A stretch of 64,000 bases of DNA, taken from Spirulinaceae cyanobacterium SM2_1_0. Its GTDB lineage: Bacteria > Cyanobacteriota > Cyanobacteriia > Cyanobacteriales > Spirulinaceae. A model generated the notes under the pieces. It was not told the origin of the DNA and ran no database searches. It saw only the letters and a list, made by a program, of their open reading frames with translations. Location: the NCBI GenBank assembly GCA_012031265.1, contig JAAUTY010000002.1, forward strand, positions 124,001 through 188,000, read 5' to 3'. A program made the position numbers and the translations under genes. Positions 34,984-45,114 of this stretch are shown piece by piece. Each line of letters starts with the position of its first letter. Positions within the stretch are counted from its first letter, which is position 1.

Positions 34984-35888
34984 TCACTCACGCTCCGGAT
35001 CGTGAGGATTGCGGCGTGATCGCCATGGCCGCAATACGAACTGCACCACCTGCGGCTGAGTCAACAGGCCCTCACGGGGACTGAACAAAAACGCCAGCCC
35101 AAAAAATCCGGTCGCCACCAGCACGATCGCCGGCCCTGAGGGCAGATTGTAAAAATAGCTCAGATACAGCCCGCTGAGACTCGCCAGCACCCCGAGACCG
35201 ACGCCCACCGCCATCATTTGGTGCAGGCGAGGCACGAGCAGATAGGCCGTAGCCGCCGGGGTGATCAGCAGCGAGAGCACGAGGATGACGCCCACGGCTT
35301 TGAGGCTGGCAACAATGGTCAGGCTCATCAAGACCATGAGGCTGAGATCCAGCCAGCGCACCGGCAGCCCGACCGCCTGCGCTCCGCCTTTATCAAAGGT
35401 GTAGAAGAGGAGTTCTTTGTACAGTACAGCGGTCAGAATGATCACCAGGATGGCGACGAGCAGCGTATCGCGCACATCGCTGGCGGTGACGCCGAGGATG
35501 TTGCCGAATAGGAAGTGATTGAGGTCGATTTTGTGATCTTTTGAATCACCGTGATCAGAGTGATGCCTAGGGCAAAGAAGGCCGAAAAGACAATCCCCAT
35601 CGCCGTGTCTTCCTTGATCGGCGAGTAGAGGTGAATGAGGGTGATGCAGGTGGTCGCGACGACACAGGCCGCAAACGCACCGATGAAGATATTGCCGCCG
35701 AGCCAAAAGGCGATCGCCAGTCCCGGCAGCACTGAATGGCTGATCGCATCGCCGAGGAGCGCCAGTCGCTGCACGATCAGGTAGCTGCCGACGATTGCCC
35801 CAATCGCGCCGACGGCGATCGCCACGATCAGCGATCGCTGCATGAAGCTGTATTGCAGCGGTTCGAGCAGCAGATTCAGGCTGTCCAT
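34984..35888 (-). pseudogene. Mn/Zn ABC transporter permease (MntB/ZnuB type), frameshifted
   Basis: The gene starts at ATG 35888, overlapping the ATPase stop by one base (TAATG). The first frame gives MDSLNLLLEPLQYSFMQRSL and membrane spans up to ITLITVIQK; the second frame continues DHKIDLNHFLFGNILGVTAS and further spans to the C-terminus. The break lies at a run of four A residues (35539-35542 on the plus strand as TTTT), where five would restore QKDHKIDLNHFLFGN. Thus one base is missing from a homopolymer: a real mutation, slippage, or a sequencing error. With it corrected the protein is about 300 residues, normal for an ABC-3 permease. Confidence 0.8.
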
Positions 35889-36643
35889 TACGCCGCCTGC
35901 ATCGCCGCGCCTTGGAAGAAGCTGATATGACCACCGTAGGCGCGGTAGAGGTTTTCGGGGCGCATGACTTCGTGGCGGGGGCCGACAGCGATCAGCTCGC
36001 GATTGAGCAGGACGAGGTTGTCGAAGTTGGCGATCGCTTCGCCCAGATCGTGATGCACGACCAGCACAGTTTTGCCCGCTGCGGCCAGCGCTTGAAACAC
36101 CTGGAATAGCGTCGCCTCGGTCTTGCGATCCACGCCCGTGAAGGGTTCATCAAAGCAGAAAATCTGGGCATCCTGTGCCAGCGAGCGAGCGAGGAAGACG
36201 CGCTGTTGTTGACCGCCAGAGAGTTGACCGATGGGGCGATCACAATAGTCCGCCATTTCGACGCGCGCCAGCGCCTGCCGAGCAATGTGGCGACTCGCGG
36301 CTGAGTAGCGACGCAGCCAGCCAGTGCGGCGAACCCGACCCATCATCACGACATCCCAGACAGTAGCGGGATAGGTCCAGTCGATCTGCGATCGCTGCGG
36401 GACGTAGGCAACTTCAGCGAGTTGCTCTTGCAGCGGGCGATCGCCATAACAGGCCGGTTCGCCAGCCACGGGGATCAGACCCAACAATGCTTTGAGCAAC
36501 GTGCTTTTACCCGCACCATTGGGGCCGATGATGCCAGTGAGGTGACCCGGTGGCAAATCGAGATTGATTTGATGCAAAGCCTCGACGCTACGGTACTGGA
36601 CACTGAGAGCGCGGGCGGTGAGCATGGCGGGTTGACTAGACAT
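35888..36643 (-). CDS. Mn/Zn-type ABC transporter ATP-binding protein
   Basis: A 251-residue ATPase, start ATG 36643 (MSSQPAMLTARALSVQYRSV). Walker A is IIGPNGAGKSTLLKALLG, the signature [16 protein letters not shown], Walker B IFCFDEPFTGVD and the switch region VVHHDLGEA. YVPQRSQIDWTYPATVWDVVMMGR is typical of the MntA/ZnuC/TroB metal-transport subfamily. It is coupled to the permease gene. The solute-binding protein, which should complete the importer, is not in the adjacent DNA, so it is either elsewhere or lost. Confidence 0.88.
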   Translation of the reverse strand: MSSQPAMLTARALSVQYRSVEALHQINLDLPPGHLTGIIGPNGAGKSTLLKALLGLIPVAGEPACYGDRPLQEQLAEVAYVPQRSQIDWTYPATVWDVVMMGRVRRTGWLRRYSAASRHIARQALARVEMADYCDRPIGQLSGGQQQRVFLARSLAQDAQIFCFDEPFTGVDRKTEATLFQVFQALAAAGKTVLVVHHDLGEAIANFDNLVLLNRELIAVGPRHEVMRPENLYRAYGGHISFFQGAAMQAA

Positions 36644-36738
36644 CAGGTCACACCCCGCACGGAAGTCGGGGCAACAAAATGGGTTCTCTCTGGTTTCCAG
36701 GATAGCCAAAAATGAAACAATTATGATAAAAATTGTGC

Positions 36739-36771
36739 GGGTAGGAGCGGGTTTAAAACCCGCTCCTACCC
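36739..36771. repeat. 33-bp near-perfect palindrome abutting a stop codon
   Basis: GGGTAGGAGCGGG and CCCGCTCCTACCC pair over thirteen or more bases around TTTAAAA. It directly follows the TAG stop (36771-36773) of the gene to the right, read leftwards. Similar GGGTTT-n-AAACCC palindromes are common dispersed repeats in cyanobacteria; a related one occurs at 57051-57076. It may act as a 3' hairpin, but no T-run follows. Confidence 0.75.
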
Positions 36772-37211
36772 TACAAATGCCGACTTTGGCGAACTTGGCT
36801 CACAGTACTCGGCAAGACACCAATCAACAACGCAAAAGCATCGTCCGGGATGCGCTCGGTAATCTCCGCGCTGAACCACATCTCAAAGCGCTCGATGATT
36901 TCGCGGGCGCGCTCCTCGGGATCGGGCTGGCTCGTGATCTGCCGCGTCTGCAAAATCCACTGGCGGCGCGTTTTGTAGGCGTGCTGGCGCTGCTCTGAAT
37001 CTTCGGGCACAGTCAACATCAGATTGCCGATCGGCAGGACATCTTCAACGTCATCAAAAATGCCGCCAACAATCGCCCCCGGACCGGCAAATTCGGCGTG
37101 ACGGCGTTTGAAGAGAATCAAGCCATTGCGGCGACGACCGACAACAAGTATCCGGCCCTGACGCAGTTGCTCAAGGATGTTTTCGGGGTCGGGACTGATT
37201 TCGTTAGACAT
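36771..37211 (-). CDS. 146-residue conserved cyanobacterial protein of unknown function
   Basis: Start ATG 37211 (MSNEISPDPENILEQLRQGR). The first half is a small beta-rich region (ILVVGRRRNGLILFKRRHAEF, PGAIVGGIFDDVEDVLPIGN), the second is helical and charged (EERAREIIERFEMWFSAEIT) and ends in IGVLPSTVSQVRQSRHL, which could be a helix-turn-helix-like turn. No domain is recognised. It is divergent from nothing and lies between the metal transporter and the ABC1 kinase on the same strand. Its stop codon runs into a palindrome. Confidence 0.6.
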   Translation of the reverse strand: MSNEISPDPENILEQLRQGRILVVGRRRNGLILFKRRHAEFAGPGAIVGGIFDDVEDVLPIGNLMLTVPEDSEQRQHAYKTRRQWILQTRQITSQPDPEERAREIIERFEMWFSAEITERIPDDAFALLIGVLPSTVSQVRQSRHL

Positions 37212-37402
37212 CAGGCAAGAACTCAGAGGAGGGAAATCCACGGCCTAGGCATCGGAAGTAGCCGCGATCACCAGACCCGGCTACTCTCAGCTTAACGAGA
37301 CTGACCAGCGAATCGCGACTACCGCTCCCAAAACCGCATCAGATCAAAACATTGCCAAGGTTGCTAGACCCAGCCGGGGCCGCACGCCGCCACTAAAATA
37401 AC

Positions 37403-37439
37403 GACTGCTGGTAGCGGCGTCAAGCCACCACCAGCAGTC
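37403..37439 (-). terminator. hairpin in the spacer after the ABC1 kinase gene
   Basis: GACTGCTGGT (37403-37412) and ACCAGCAGTC (37430-37439) form a ten-pair stem around 17 bases. In the leftward direction it is followed by GTTATTTTAG, a weak T-rich tail. It could end the ABC1-kinase transcript, 165 bases after that gene. The remainder of the 37212-37606 spacer holds no gene I can support. Confidence 0.5.
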
Positions 37440-37606
37440 ATGAGCGCCTACCCGCTCGGGGCAAATGCCCACCTAACTTAAAGCCGCACTCACCGGGAGC
37501 GATCGCGGCAGCGCCGGCTGAGCAACCACGACTCGTTGGCGCTTGGGAGGGTGAGCAGCACGGCCATTCCCATTTGCCACAGGAGAATCTAGGAAAAGAC
37601 TGCGGA

Positions 37607-39553
37607 TCAGCGCGCGGCCAAACGCTGTGCCAAGCCGCTCGCCACCTTCTGGCCTAGTTCCTGAATTTCGGGCTTGACTAGGACTTGCGGCAGTACCGCC
37701 AGCACGCGCGTGGCATCGAACCCAGGCATTTCTGCTAGGATGCCCCAGATATTCTGCAAATGCTGCCAGCTATCAGTCGCTGGGGCAGAAGTTGGAGACA
37801 CAGACGAGGGCGTTGTCGATTCGGGGGCTTGACCATTCGTGAGCAGACTAAGGCGATCACGCAGCGACGTGGAGAAGTCACTCCAGGTCTGCCGACTGTA
37901 TTGATCAATGGCCTGAACCAGTTCCTCAGCGAGGCGATCGCGAATGAACTCGCCCCGCTCGGAGAACAAGAAATCCACAGCCTGATCTAGCGTGCGCTCG
38001 AAGTCAAAGTCATCAGAACTGCCCGCATTACGGAGCAAATTTTCCAAGCGATTCCAGCGGAAGCTGCCATCCCGGAACAACAGCTCGCGGAGCGAGGTGC
38101 GAAGCTGGGGCGAGGGATCAGTGAGCAGACGCTTGGCAACATAGGGATAGGCCTTACTCAAGACTTTGAACTCTGGATCGATGCCAATGGCGATCCCTTC
38201 CAGAGTGACCAACGAGCGGATGATCAGTGCATAGTAGGCCGGAACCCGAAACGGAAATTCGTACATGATCTCCGACATTTGGTCGGTGATACTCTTGAAG
38301 TTCAGTTCCGCGACGCTGGCACCGAGGGCATTGCCAAAGACATTAGCGAGGGCAGGAATAATTGGGCGCAGATCAGTGCCTTCATCCAAAAACTCCAACT
38401 GCACATAGTCATGTGCCAGGGACTCAAAATCGCGATTGACCAGATGAACGATCGCCTCGATCAAGCCGTAGCGCTGATAGGGCTTGATACGACTCATCAT
38501 GCCAAAGTCCAGGTAGGCCAGCTTGCCATCCGGTGTCGCCAGCAAGTTGCCGGGGTGAGGATCGGCGTGGAAAAAGCCGTGTTCTAGTAACTGGCGCAAG
38601 GAGCAGGCGACGCCGATTTCGACAAGGTGAGTGGCACTTGAACCTTGCGCCTCAATTTTTTCCGGCTTGGTGAGCTTGGTGCCATTGATCCATTCCATCG
38701 TCAGCACCCGCCGCCCGGTATAGTCCCAATAGATGCGCGGCACGTAGATTTCGGGCAGGTAGCCGTAGAGTTCAGCAAATTCTTCCGCATTGCGTCCCTC
38801 GAGGGCATAGTCCATTTCCTCGAAGATACGGCCGGCAAATTCATCGACGATCGCCACAAGGTCGCTCCGCAGGCGCTTAACATTTCGCTGTGCCCAAGCA
38901 GCGAGACCACGAATCAGATAGACATCACGGGTGATCCGGCGCACCAAGTCGGGGCGTTGGACTTTGACGGCAACGGTCTCGCCAGTTTTTAGCTCACCCT
39001 TATAGACCTGACCCAGGGAGGCAGCCGCGACCGGGTCAGGGGTGAGCTTAGCGTAGATCTCGGCGGGTGGTTTCCCCAGTTCTTCTTCGATGAAGCGGTA
39101 AGCCATTTCGTTGGGAAATGGCGGCAGCTGATCCTGCAACTGCGATAGCTCGCTCATGTAGATGCTCGACACGAGATCGGGGCGGGTCGAGAGTGCCTGA
39201 CCAATCTTGATGTAAGTCGGGCCGAGGTTGGTCAGGATCTCGCGGAGCTGAATGGCACGGGCCTGCTCGTTTCGCTGGAGGCGATCGCGAAGTTTGTCCC
39301 AGAGCAGATTCCAGCCAAAGGAGAGCAGCGGCAGCACGATGTCGCCGATACGCGCCAAAACTTGCAGAGGATGGCGGCGATAGTAAGCGTTAATCAGGTT
39401 GGGATCGTAGTGACCGATTTCGCTAGCGGAGAGAGTATCCGCGTCGAGGACACTACGAATCTGCTCCGGTTGCAATTCAATCGTGGTCTCGCTGGCAAGC
39501 GGAGCGGCTGGGGATGAATCGCGGCTTGCGACAGACACAGCAGAGTCAGGCAT
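37607..39553 (-). CDS. ABC1/AarF/UbiB family atypical kinase
   Basis: A 648-residue protein starting at ATG 39553 (MPDSAVSVASRDSSPAAP); the longer frame to 39685 is possible but starts in AT-rich spacer. The kinase-like domain shows the family A-rich loop (PVAAASLGQVYKGELKTGE), the lysine in VAVKVQRPDLV, the ExD-type YALEGRNAEEFA, the catalytic HADPHPGNLLA and the DFG-like YLDFGMMSRI. Two C-terminal helices may anchor it to the membrane. ABC1 kinases support quinone/prenyl-lipid metabolism; in cyanobacteria and plastids several affect plastoquinone and tocopherol. Confidence 0.9.
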   Translation of the reverse strand: MPDSAVSVASRDSSPAAPLASETTIELQPEQIRSVLDADTLSASEIGHYDPNLINAYYRRHPLQVLARIGDIVLPLLSFGWNLLWDKLRDRLQRNEQARAIQLREILTNLGPTYIKIGQALSTRPDLVSSIYMSELSQLQDQLPPFPNEMAYRFIEEELGKPPAEIYAKLTPDPVAAASLGQVYKGELKTGETVAVKVQRPDLVRRITRDVYLIRGLAAWAQRNVKRLRSDLVAIVDEFAGRIFEEMDYALEGRNAEEFAELYGYLPEIYVPRIYWDYTGRRVLTMEWINGTKLTKPEKIEAQGSSATHLVEIGVACSLRQLLEHGFFHADPHPGNLLATPDGKLAYLDFGMMSRIKPYQRYGLIEAIVHLVNRDFESLAHDYVQLEFLDEGTDLRPIIPALANVFGNALGASVAELNFKSITDQMSEIMYEFPFRVPAYYALIIRSLVTLEGIAIGIDPEFKVLSKAYPYVAKRLLTDPSPQLRTSLRELLFRDGSFRWNRLENLLRNAGSSDDFDFERTLDQAVDFLFSERGEFIRDRLAEELVQAIDQYSRQTWSDFSTSLRDRLSLLTNGQAPESTTPSSVSPTSAPATDSWQHLQNIWGILAEMPGFDATRVLAVLPQVLVKPEIQELGQKVASGLAQRLAAR

Positions 39554-39704
39554 GGGTACCAAGATAAAGAAATTCTGAAATTGGCGGCTAGCCTTAGTAA
39601 AGTATTGTAACAATCGCCGCCGTTGTCCGACCGCAAGTCGGGCGATCGTCGTATCGCTCACCTCGACGCAGCCCTGCAAGCCCACCTAATTTCGATGCGG
39701 TCGG

Positions 39705-39932
39705 TCATGAATCAGCGGAGAGATTACGCTTGCTCCGTTGCTCTTCAGCAAATTCTTGAAAAGAACGGCAGCGACCAGCCGCAAAATCCTCCAACCCTTT
39801 TTGAATACCTTCAATAGATTCTTCTAGATCCTGTTCTTCCCATTGCAGGATACTGGCGAGTAATTCAGACGCAACGAGACTGACAACTTGACCGCGCTGA
39901 GCCGCCGTAGTCTGACGAAAAACGCTCCCCAA
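39705..39932 (-). CDS. small antitoxin-like protein, possibly 5'-truncated
   Basis: A 75-codon frame whose only usual start is TTG at 39932, lying inside the psaB terminator hairpin; no later ATG, GTG or TTG precedes the conserved part. The C-terminal half, SIEGIQKGLEDFAAGRCRSF and QEFAEEQRSK, resembles the tail of small ribbon-helix-helix-type or Phd-like antitoxins (GLxDxxAGRxxSxEE). No toxin gene follows. It may be a decapitated antitoxin relic that happens to sit after psaB. Confidence 0.4.
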   Translation of the reverse strand: MGSVFRQTTAAQRGQVVSLVASELLASILQWEEQDLEESIEGIQKGLEDFAAGRCRSFQEFAEEQRSKRNLSADS

Positions 39933-39952
39933 CCTAAAGGCTGAGGAGCGTT
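39918..39952 (-). terminator. intrinsic terminator of psaB
   Basis: Read leftwards: AACGCTCC, loop TCAGCCTTTAGGTTGG, GGAGCGTT and then TTTCG (a run of five T starting in the stem). It lies 36-70 bases after the psaB stop and fits an intrinsic terminator for the psaA-psaB transcript. Confidence 0.8.
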
Positions 39953-39987
39953 GCGATTAATCTAACCAGTCAGTCGCTGGGAGCGCG

Positions 39988-42216
39988 CTAACCGTAGATA
40001 GCTGCCGTTGAGGCAATCAGGAAGGCGGCATAGGTCAGAATGTAGCCGACCGTGAAGTGCGCCAGACCCACCAAGCGAGCTTGGACGATCGAGAGTGCCA
40101 CCGGCTTGTCCTTCCAGCGAACCAGGTTCGCCAGCGGGGTGCGCTCGTGCGCCCAGACGATGGTTTCGATCAGCTCTTGCCAGTAACCGCGCCAAGAGAT
40201 CAGGAACATGAAGCCGGTCGCCCAGACCAGGTGTCCGAAGAGGAACATCCAAGCCCAAACCGAGAGGTTATTCACGCCATACGGGTTGTAACCGTTGATC
40301 AGCTGAGCAGAGTTTGCCCAGAGGTAGTCGCGGAACCAGCCCATCAGGTAGGTCGAGTTCTCGTTGAACTGCGCCACATTGCCCGACCAGACACCGAGGT
40401 GCTTCCAGTGCCAGTAGAAGGTCAGCCAGCCTAGCGTATTCAGCATCCAGAACATGGCGAGGTAGAAGGCATCCCACGCAGAGATGTCGCAAGTACCGCC
40501 ACGGCCGGGGCCGTCGCAAGGGAAGGAATAGCCGAAGTCCTTCTTGTCCGGCATCAGCTTGGAGCCACGGGCGTCCAGAGCGCCTTTCACCAGGATCAGG
40601 GTCGTGGTGTGCAGGCCGAGGGCGATCGCATGGTGAACCAAGAAGTCGCCAGGGCCGATGGTCAAGAACAGCGAGTTCGCGCCGCTATTGATCGCATCCA
40701 GCCAACCCGGCAGCCAGACCGCACCATTGTTCGGCCAAGCCGTGGTGGCGATGCTGTCCGGATTTGAGAGCAGCAGATCCATGCCGTAGAGCACTTTACC
40801 GTGCGAGGCTTGGATGAACTGAGCAAACACCGGCTCGATCAGGATTTGCTTCTCCGGCGTACCGAAGGCAACCACGACGTCGTTGTGGACGTAGAGGCCC
40901 AGGGTGTGGAAGCCGAGGAAGAGCGAGACCCAGCTTAGGTGCGAGATGATCGCTTCCTTGTGCTGGAGGACGCGGTCGAGGACGTTGCCCTTATTTTGTT
41001 CGGGGTCGTAGTCACGCACCAAGAAGATGGCACCGTGAGCAAACGCACCCACCATCAGGAAGCCAGCAATGTACTGGTGGTGCGTGTACAGAGCCGCCTG
41101 CGTCGTATGGTCTTGTGCGATGAAGGCATACGGCGGCAGCGAGTACATATGCTGAGCCACCAGCGAGGTGATGACGCCCAGAGACGCTAGCGCCAGCGCG
41201 AGCTGGAAGTGTAGCGAGTTGTTCAGGGTGTCATACAGACCTTGGTGAGGCAGATTGAACTGACCTTCACTCTTACCGCCCAGCAGACCAGCCTTGGAGT
41301 TCAGCATCTCTTTGATGCTGTGACCAATGCCGAAGTTGGTGCGGTACATATGACCAGCAATGATGAACAGCACAGCGATCGCCAAGTGGTGATGCGCCAT
41401 GTCGGTCAGCCAGAGGGATTCCGTCTGCGGGTGGAAGCCACCGAGGAAGGTCAAGATTGCCGTGCCCGCGCCTTCGGACGTGCCGAAAACATGGCTCGTG
41501 GTATCCGGGTTCTGTGCGTACACGCCCCAGTTACCGGTAAAGAACGGCATCAGACCCGCCGGGTGCGGCTTCACGGAGAGGAAGTTATCCCAACCCACGT
41601 GTTGACCGCGTGATTCCGGGATCGCGACGTGGATCAGGTGACCCGCCCAAGCCAACGAGCTAACGCCAAACAGCGCTGACAGGTGGTGATTCAGACGGTG
41701 CTCTGCTTTCTTAAACCAAGACAGGCTCGGACGGAACTTGGGTTGCAAGTGCAGCCAGCCCGCGAAGAGCATGACGGACGAGAGCAAGAGCAAGAAAATC
41801 GAGCCTTGATACAAGTCGTTATTGGTCGTCATGCCAATGGTGTAGAACCAGTGGTAGACGCCGGAATAGGCAATATTAACGGGGTTGGCAGCGCCAGCCT
41901 GCGTGAAGGCATCGACAGCCCCTTCACCGAATTGGGGATCCCAGATCGCATGGGCGATCGGGCGGACATTCAGCGGATCTTTGATCCACTGCTCAAAGTT
42001 ACCTTGCCAGGCGACGTGGAACAGGGTGCCCGAAGTCCAGAGGAAGATGATCGCGATATGACCGAAGTGGGAGGCGAAGATCTTTTGGTAAAGATTCTCC
42101 TCCGTCATGCCGTCATGGCTTTCAAAATCGTGGGCTGTAGCAATCCCGTACCAAATCCGACGAGTTGTCGGGTCCTGGGCAAGATCCTGGCTGAACTTGG
42201 GAAATTTAGTCGCCAT
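39988..42216 (-). CDS. psaB: photosystem I P700 apoprotein A2
   Basis: A 742-residue thylakoid protein that pairs with PsaA to carry P700, the primary chlorophyll and phylloquinone acceptors and the shared 4Fe-4S cluster FX. It starts [20 protein letters not shown] and has eleven hydrophobic spans. The FX loop [20 protein letters not shown] supplies two cluster cysteines. The C-terminus ends IASTAAIYG, typical for PsaB. It lies 174 bases downstream of psaA on the same strand and ends at a strong terminator, so the two form the usual psaAB operon. Confidence 0.99.
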   Translation of the reverse strand: MATKFPKFSQDLAQDPTTRRIWYGIATAHDFESHDGMTEENLYQKIFASHFGHIAIIFLWTSGTLFHVAWQGNFEQWIKDPLNVRPIAHAIWDPQFGEGAVDAFTQAGAANPVNIAYSGVYHWFYTIGMTTNNDLYQGSIFLLLLSSVMLFAGWLHLQPKFRPSLSWFKKAEHRLNHHLSALFGVSSLAWAGHLIHVAIPESRGQHVGWDNFLSVKPHPAGLMPFFTGNWGVYAQNPDTTSHVFGTSEGAGTAILTFLGGFHPQTESLWLTDMAHHHLAIAVLFIIAGHMYRTNFGIGHSIKEMLNSKAGLLGGKSEGQFNLPHQGLYDTLNNSLHFQLALALASLGVITSLVAQHMYSLPPYAFIAQDHTTQAALYTHHQYIAGFLMVGAFAHGAIFLVRDYDPEQNKGNVLDRVLQHKEAIISHLSWVSLFLGFHTLGLYVHNDVVVAFGTPEKQILIEPVFAQFIQASHGKVLYGMDLLLSNPDSIATTAWPNNGAVWLPGWLDAINSGANSLFLTIGPGDFLVHHAIALGLHTTTLILVKGALDARGSKLMPDKKDFGYSFPCDGPGRGGTCDISAWDAFYLAMFWMLNTLGWLTFYWHWKHLGVWSGNVAQFNENSTYLMGWFRDYLWANSAQLINGYNPYGVNNLSVWAWMFLFGHLVWATGFMFLISWRGYWQELIETIVWAHERTPLANLVRWKDKPVALSIVQARLVGLAHFTVGYILTYAAFLIASTAAIYG

Positions 42217-42390
42217 AAATCCTTTCAGGAAATCTCCTACTTAAACCACTGTGAGAGCGCCAATGGCGCGTCTCATCGTTGTTGTTGTTGCCCGCTACCT
42301 TGCGACTAAGGAGGCTTAGCCGCAGCCAGGAGCGGAAAGCGGCAGCAGGCTTGTAACCGAATGGCTACAACGCTAGCCGCTTTCGGGTCG

Positions 42391-44652
42391 TTACCCCACC
42401 GCCAGAATGCGCGCGAGGAAGAACGCCCAAGTCGTCACAATCCCTCCTAGGAGGTAGTGAGCTACACCAACAGCACGACCCTGAACAATGCTCAGAGCGC
42501 GCGGTTGAATCGCTGGCGCAACTTTCAACTTATTATGCGCCCAGACAATCGACTCGATCAACTCTTGCCAGTAGCCCCGTCCGCTGAACAGGAACATCAG
42601 GCTGAAGGCGAAGACAAAGTGACCGGCGAGGAACATGATGCCGTAAGCCGACAGTGCCGAGCCGTACGAGGTGATCACCTGCGAGGCTTGTGCCCACAGG
42701 AAGTCTCGTAGCCAACCATTGATGGTGATGGCGCTCTGTGCCCAGTTGCCAGCCGTGATGTGTGACACCGTGCCGTCGGGCGAGACCGTTCCCCAGACAT
42801 CCGACTGCATTTTCCAACTGAAGTGGAAGATCACAATCGAGAGGGAGTTGTACATCCAGAACAAGCCGAGGAAGACGTGATCCCAGCCAGAAACCTGGCA
42901 GGTACCGCCGCGACCCGGACCGTCACAGGGGAAACGGAAGCCGAGTTCGGCTTTGTCCGGAATCAGGCGCGAGCTGCGAGCGTAGAGCACGCCCTTGAGC
43001 AGAATCAGCGCCGTGACGTGGATCGTGAAGGCGTGGATGTGGTGAACCATGAAGTCCGCCGTACCCAGCGCAATCGGCATCATCGCGACCTTGCCACCGA
43101 CAGCAACGACGCTACCGCCGAAGGCATAGCTCGCCGGTTCTAGCGCATTGGGCGCGGTACCGCCTGGAGCCATGGTGTGCAGGTGTTGCACCCACTGGGC
43201 AAAGATCGGCTGGAGTTGGATCCCCGTGTCGGAGAACATATCCTGGGGCCGACCGAAGGCGCGCATCGTATCGTTGTGGACGTACAAGCCGAAGCTGTGG
43301 AAGCCCAAGAAGATGCACACCCAGTTCAGGTGAGAAATGATGGCATCGCGGTGGCGGATCACCCGGTCGAGAACGTTATTGACATTCTTAGCGGGGTCGT
43401 AGTCGCGCACCATGAAGATGGCACCGTGCGCGCCAGCACCAACGATGAGGAAACCACCGATCCACATGTGGTGCGTGAAGATGGAGAGTTGCGTGCCGTA
43501 GTCCGTTGCCAAATAGGGGTACGGCGGCATCGCGTACATATGCTGCGCGACGATAATCGTCAGCGAGCCGAGCATCGCCAGGTTAACGGCGAGTTGCGCG
43601 TGCCAGGAGGTGGTCAGGATCTCGTAGAGACCTTTGTGACCTTCACCGCCAATTAATAGCGGATCCTTGTGCGCTTCGAGGATCTCCTTCATGCTGTGGC
43701 CGATGCCCCAGTTGGTGCGGTACATGTGACCGGCAATGATGAAGAGGACGGCGATCGCCAAGTGATGGTGTGCCGTATCCGTCAGCCACAAGCCACCGGT
43801 CACAGGATTGAGACCGCCCTTGAAGGTCAAGAAGTCAGAGTAGACGCCCCAGTTCAAGGTGAAGAAGGGCTTCAGACCTTGCGCAAAGCTGGGGTACAGC
43901 TCGGACATCAACTGCGAATTCAAGATGAACTCGTGCGGCAGCGGAATATCTTCCGGTGCCACGCCCGCGTTCAGCAGCTTGTTAATCGGCAGCGAGACGT
44001 GGATCTGGTGACCCGCCCAACCCAGCGAGCCGCAACCAAGCAGCACCGACAGGTGGTGGTTCAGCATCGATTCCACATTCTGGAACCATTCCAGCTTCGG
44101 AGCACGCTTGTGGTAGTGGAACCAGCCCGCAAAGATGCAGAGCGCGGCCATCACCAGACCGCCAATCGCGGTGCAGTAAAGCTGGAACTCGTTGGTGAAG
44201 CCAGACGCGCGCCAGAGCTGGAAGAAGCCTGACGTGATCTGGATGCCATGGAAGCCACCACCAACATCAGCGTTGAGGATGTCCTGACCGACAATGGGCC
44301 AGACCACCTGGGCGCTGGGTTTGATATTGATCGGGTCTTGTAGCCAAGCCGTGTAGTTTGAGAAGCGGGCACCATGGAAGTACATACCGCTCAACCACAC
44401 GAAGACGACTGCCAAGTGCCCGAAGTGGGCGCTGAAAATCTTGCGCGAGATGTCTTCGAGATCGCTGGTTTGACTATCGAAGTCGTGGGCGTCGGCGTGT
44501 AGGTTCCAAATCCAGGTTGTGGTTTTGGGGCCTTTCGCCAGCGTACGGTCGAAATGACCGGGCTTGCCCCACTTCTCAAATGAAGTAGGTACCGGGTCAT
44601 TATCGACCGTTACTTTAACCTTTGCCTCTCGTTGTGGAGGACTAATTGTCAT
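42391..44652 (-). CDS. psaA: photosystem I P700 apoprotein A1
   Basis: A 753-residue partner of PsaB in the photosystem I reaction centre. It starts [20 protein letters not shown] and has eleven spans. [20 protein letters not shown] carries its two FX cysteines; the C-terminus is [18 protein letters not shown], as expected. A GGAGGA ribosome site lies about ten bases upstream. The promoter region (44653-45114) is shared in part with the divergent lipoprotein gene. Expression is usually light-regulated, but no regulator site could be named from sequence. Confidence 0.99.
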   Translation of the reverse strand: MTISPPQREAKVKVTVDNDPVPTSFEKWGKPGHFDRTLAKGPKTTTWIWNLHADAHDFDSQTSDLEDISRKIFSAHFGHLAVVFVWLSGMYFHGARFSNYTAWLQDPINIKPSAQVVWPIVGQDILNADVGGGFHGIQITSGFFQLWRASGFTNEFQLYCTAIGGLVMAALCIFAGWFHYHKRAPKLEWFQNVESMLNHHLSVLLGCGSLGWAGHQIHVSLPINKLLNAGVAPEDIPLPHEFILNSQLMSELYPSFAQGLKPFFTLNWGVYSDFLTFKGGLNPVTGGLWLTDTAHHHLAIAVLFIIAGHMYRTNWGIGHSMKEILEAHKDPLLIGGEGHKGLYEILTTSWHAQLAVNLAMLGSLTIIVAQHMYAMPPYPYLATDYGTQLSIFTHHMWIGGFLIVGAGAHGAIFMVRDYDPAKNVNNVLDRVIRHRDAIISHLNWVCIFLGFHSFGLYVHNDTMRAFGRPQDMFSDTGIQLQPIFAQWVQHLHTMAPGGTAPNALEPASYAFGGSVVAVGGKVAMMPIALGTADFMVHHIHAFTIHVTALILLKGVLYARSSRLIPDKAELGFRFPCDGPGRGGTCQVSGWDHVFLGLFWMYNSLSIVIFHFSWKMQSDVWGTVSPDGTVSHITAGNWAQSAITINGWLRDFLWAQASQVITSYGSALSAYGIMFLAGHFVFAFSLMFLFSGRGYWQELIESIVWAHNKLKVAPAIQPRALSIVQGRAVGVAHYLLGGIVTTWAFFLARILAVG

Positions 44653-44693
44653 GAGGGTTCTCCTCCCTAGACAACTGTGAGCAATTTGGGATC

Positions 44694-44711
44694 TATCCCC
44701 CGGAGGGGATA
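44694..44711 (-). promoter_or_regulatory. stem-loop in the psaA leader
   Basis: TATCCCC and GGGGATA form a seven-pair stem with a four-base loop about 40-60 bases before the psaA start. It could influence mRNA stability or translation, but this is inference. The rest of the spacer to 45114 contains A/T-rich blocks that probably include the psaA promoter; I could not place it reliably. Confidence 0.35.
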
Positions 44712-45114
44712 TGTGCTTAAAAACTGCGAGTCACTAGTTTGGAGCCGCTAGTAAGCTCGCTACATCCCTAAAAATTAAGCAATTCAGGATGTTCGTCTTA
44801 ACACAGGTTTGTGGAACATCTTAACTGTAGATGATAAATCGTGCCTTTTCTGAGCAAAGGGGCGACTTAACAATATTTAAACTTGCTCCAGCTCTCATCT
44901 TCAGCGGGTTTCAGCCTTCGGCGGCGGCTGCAAAAGTCAAGGCCACTCCACGTTTCTTTACAATTCGCAATACAACCTTAATCTTAATAAAGCACCGCAA
45001 TGGGGTATGTAAACTGGGCCGTCTGAGCGTTCCGGTTTCCGTTATAGTGCCATACGAGGGAAGACCGCTCTGAGCAAGATTCCTGGACACACTGGTAGGA
45101 GTCAGAAGGGGATT

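Noticed and set aside
34984-35934. One continuous 316-residue permease frame starting at 35934
   Set aside because: Its first 130 codons are arginine-rich and out of frame with the membrane spans read in the frame from ATG 35888.
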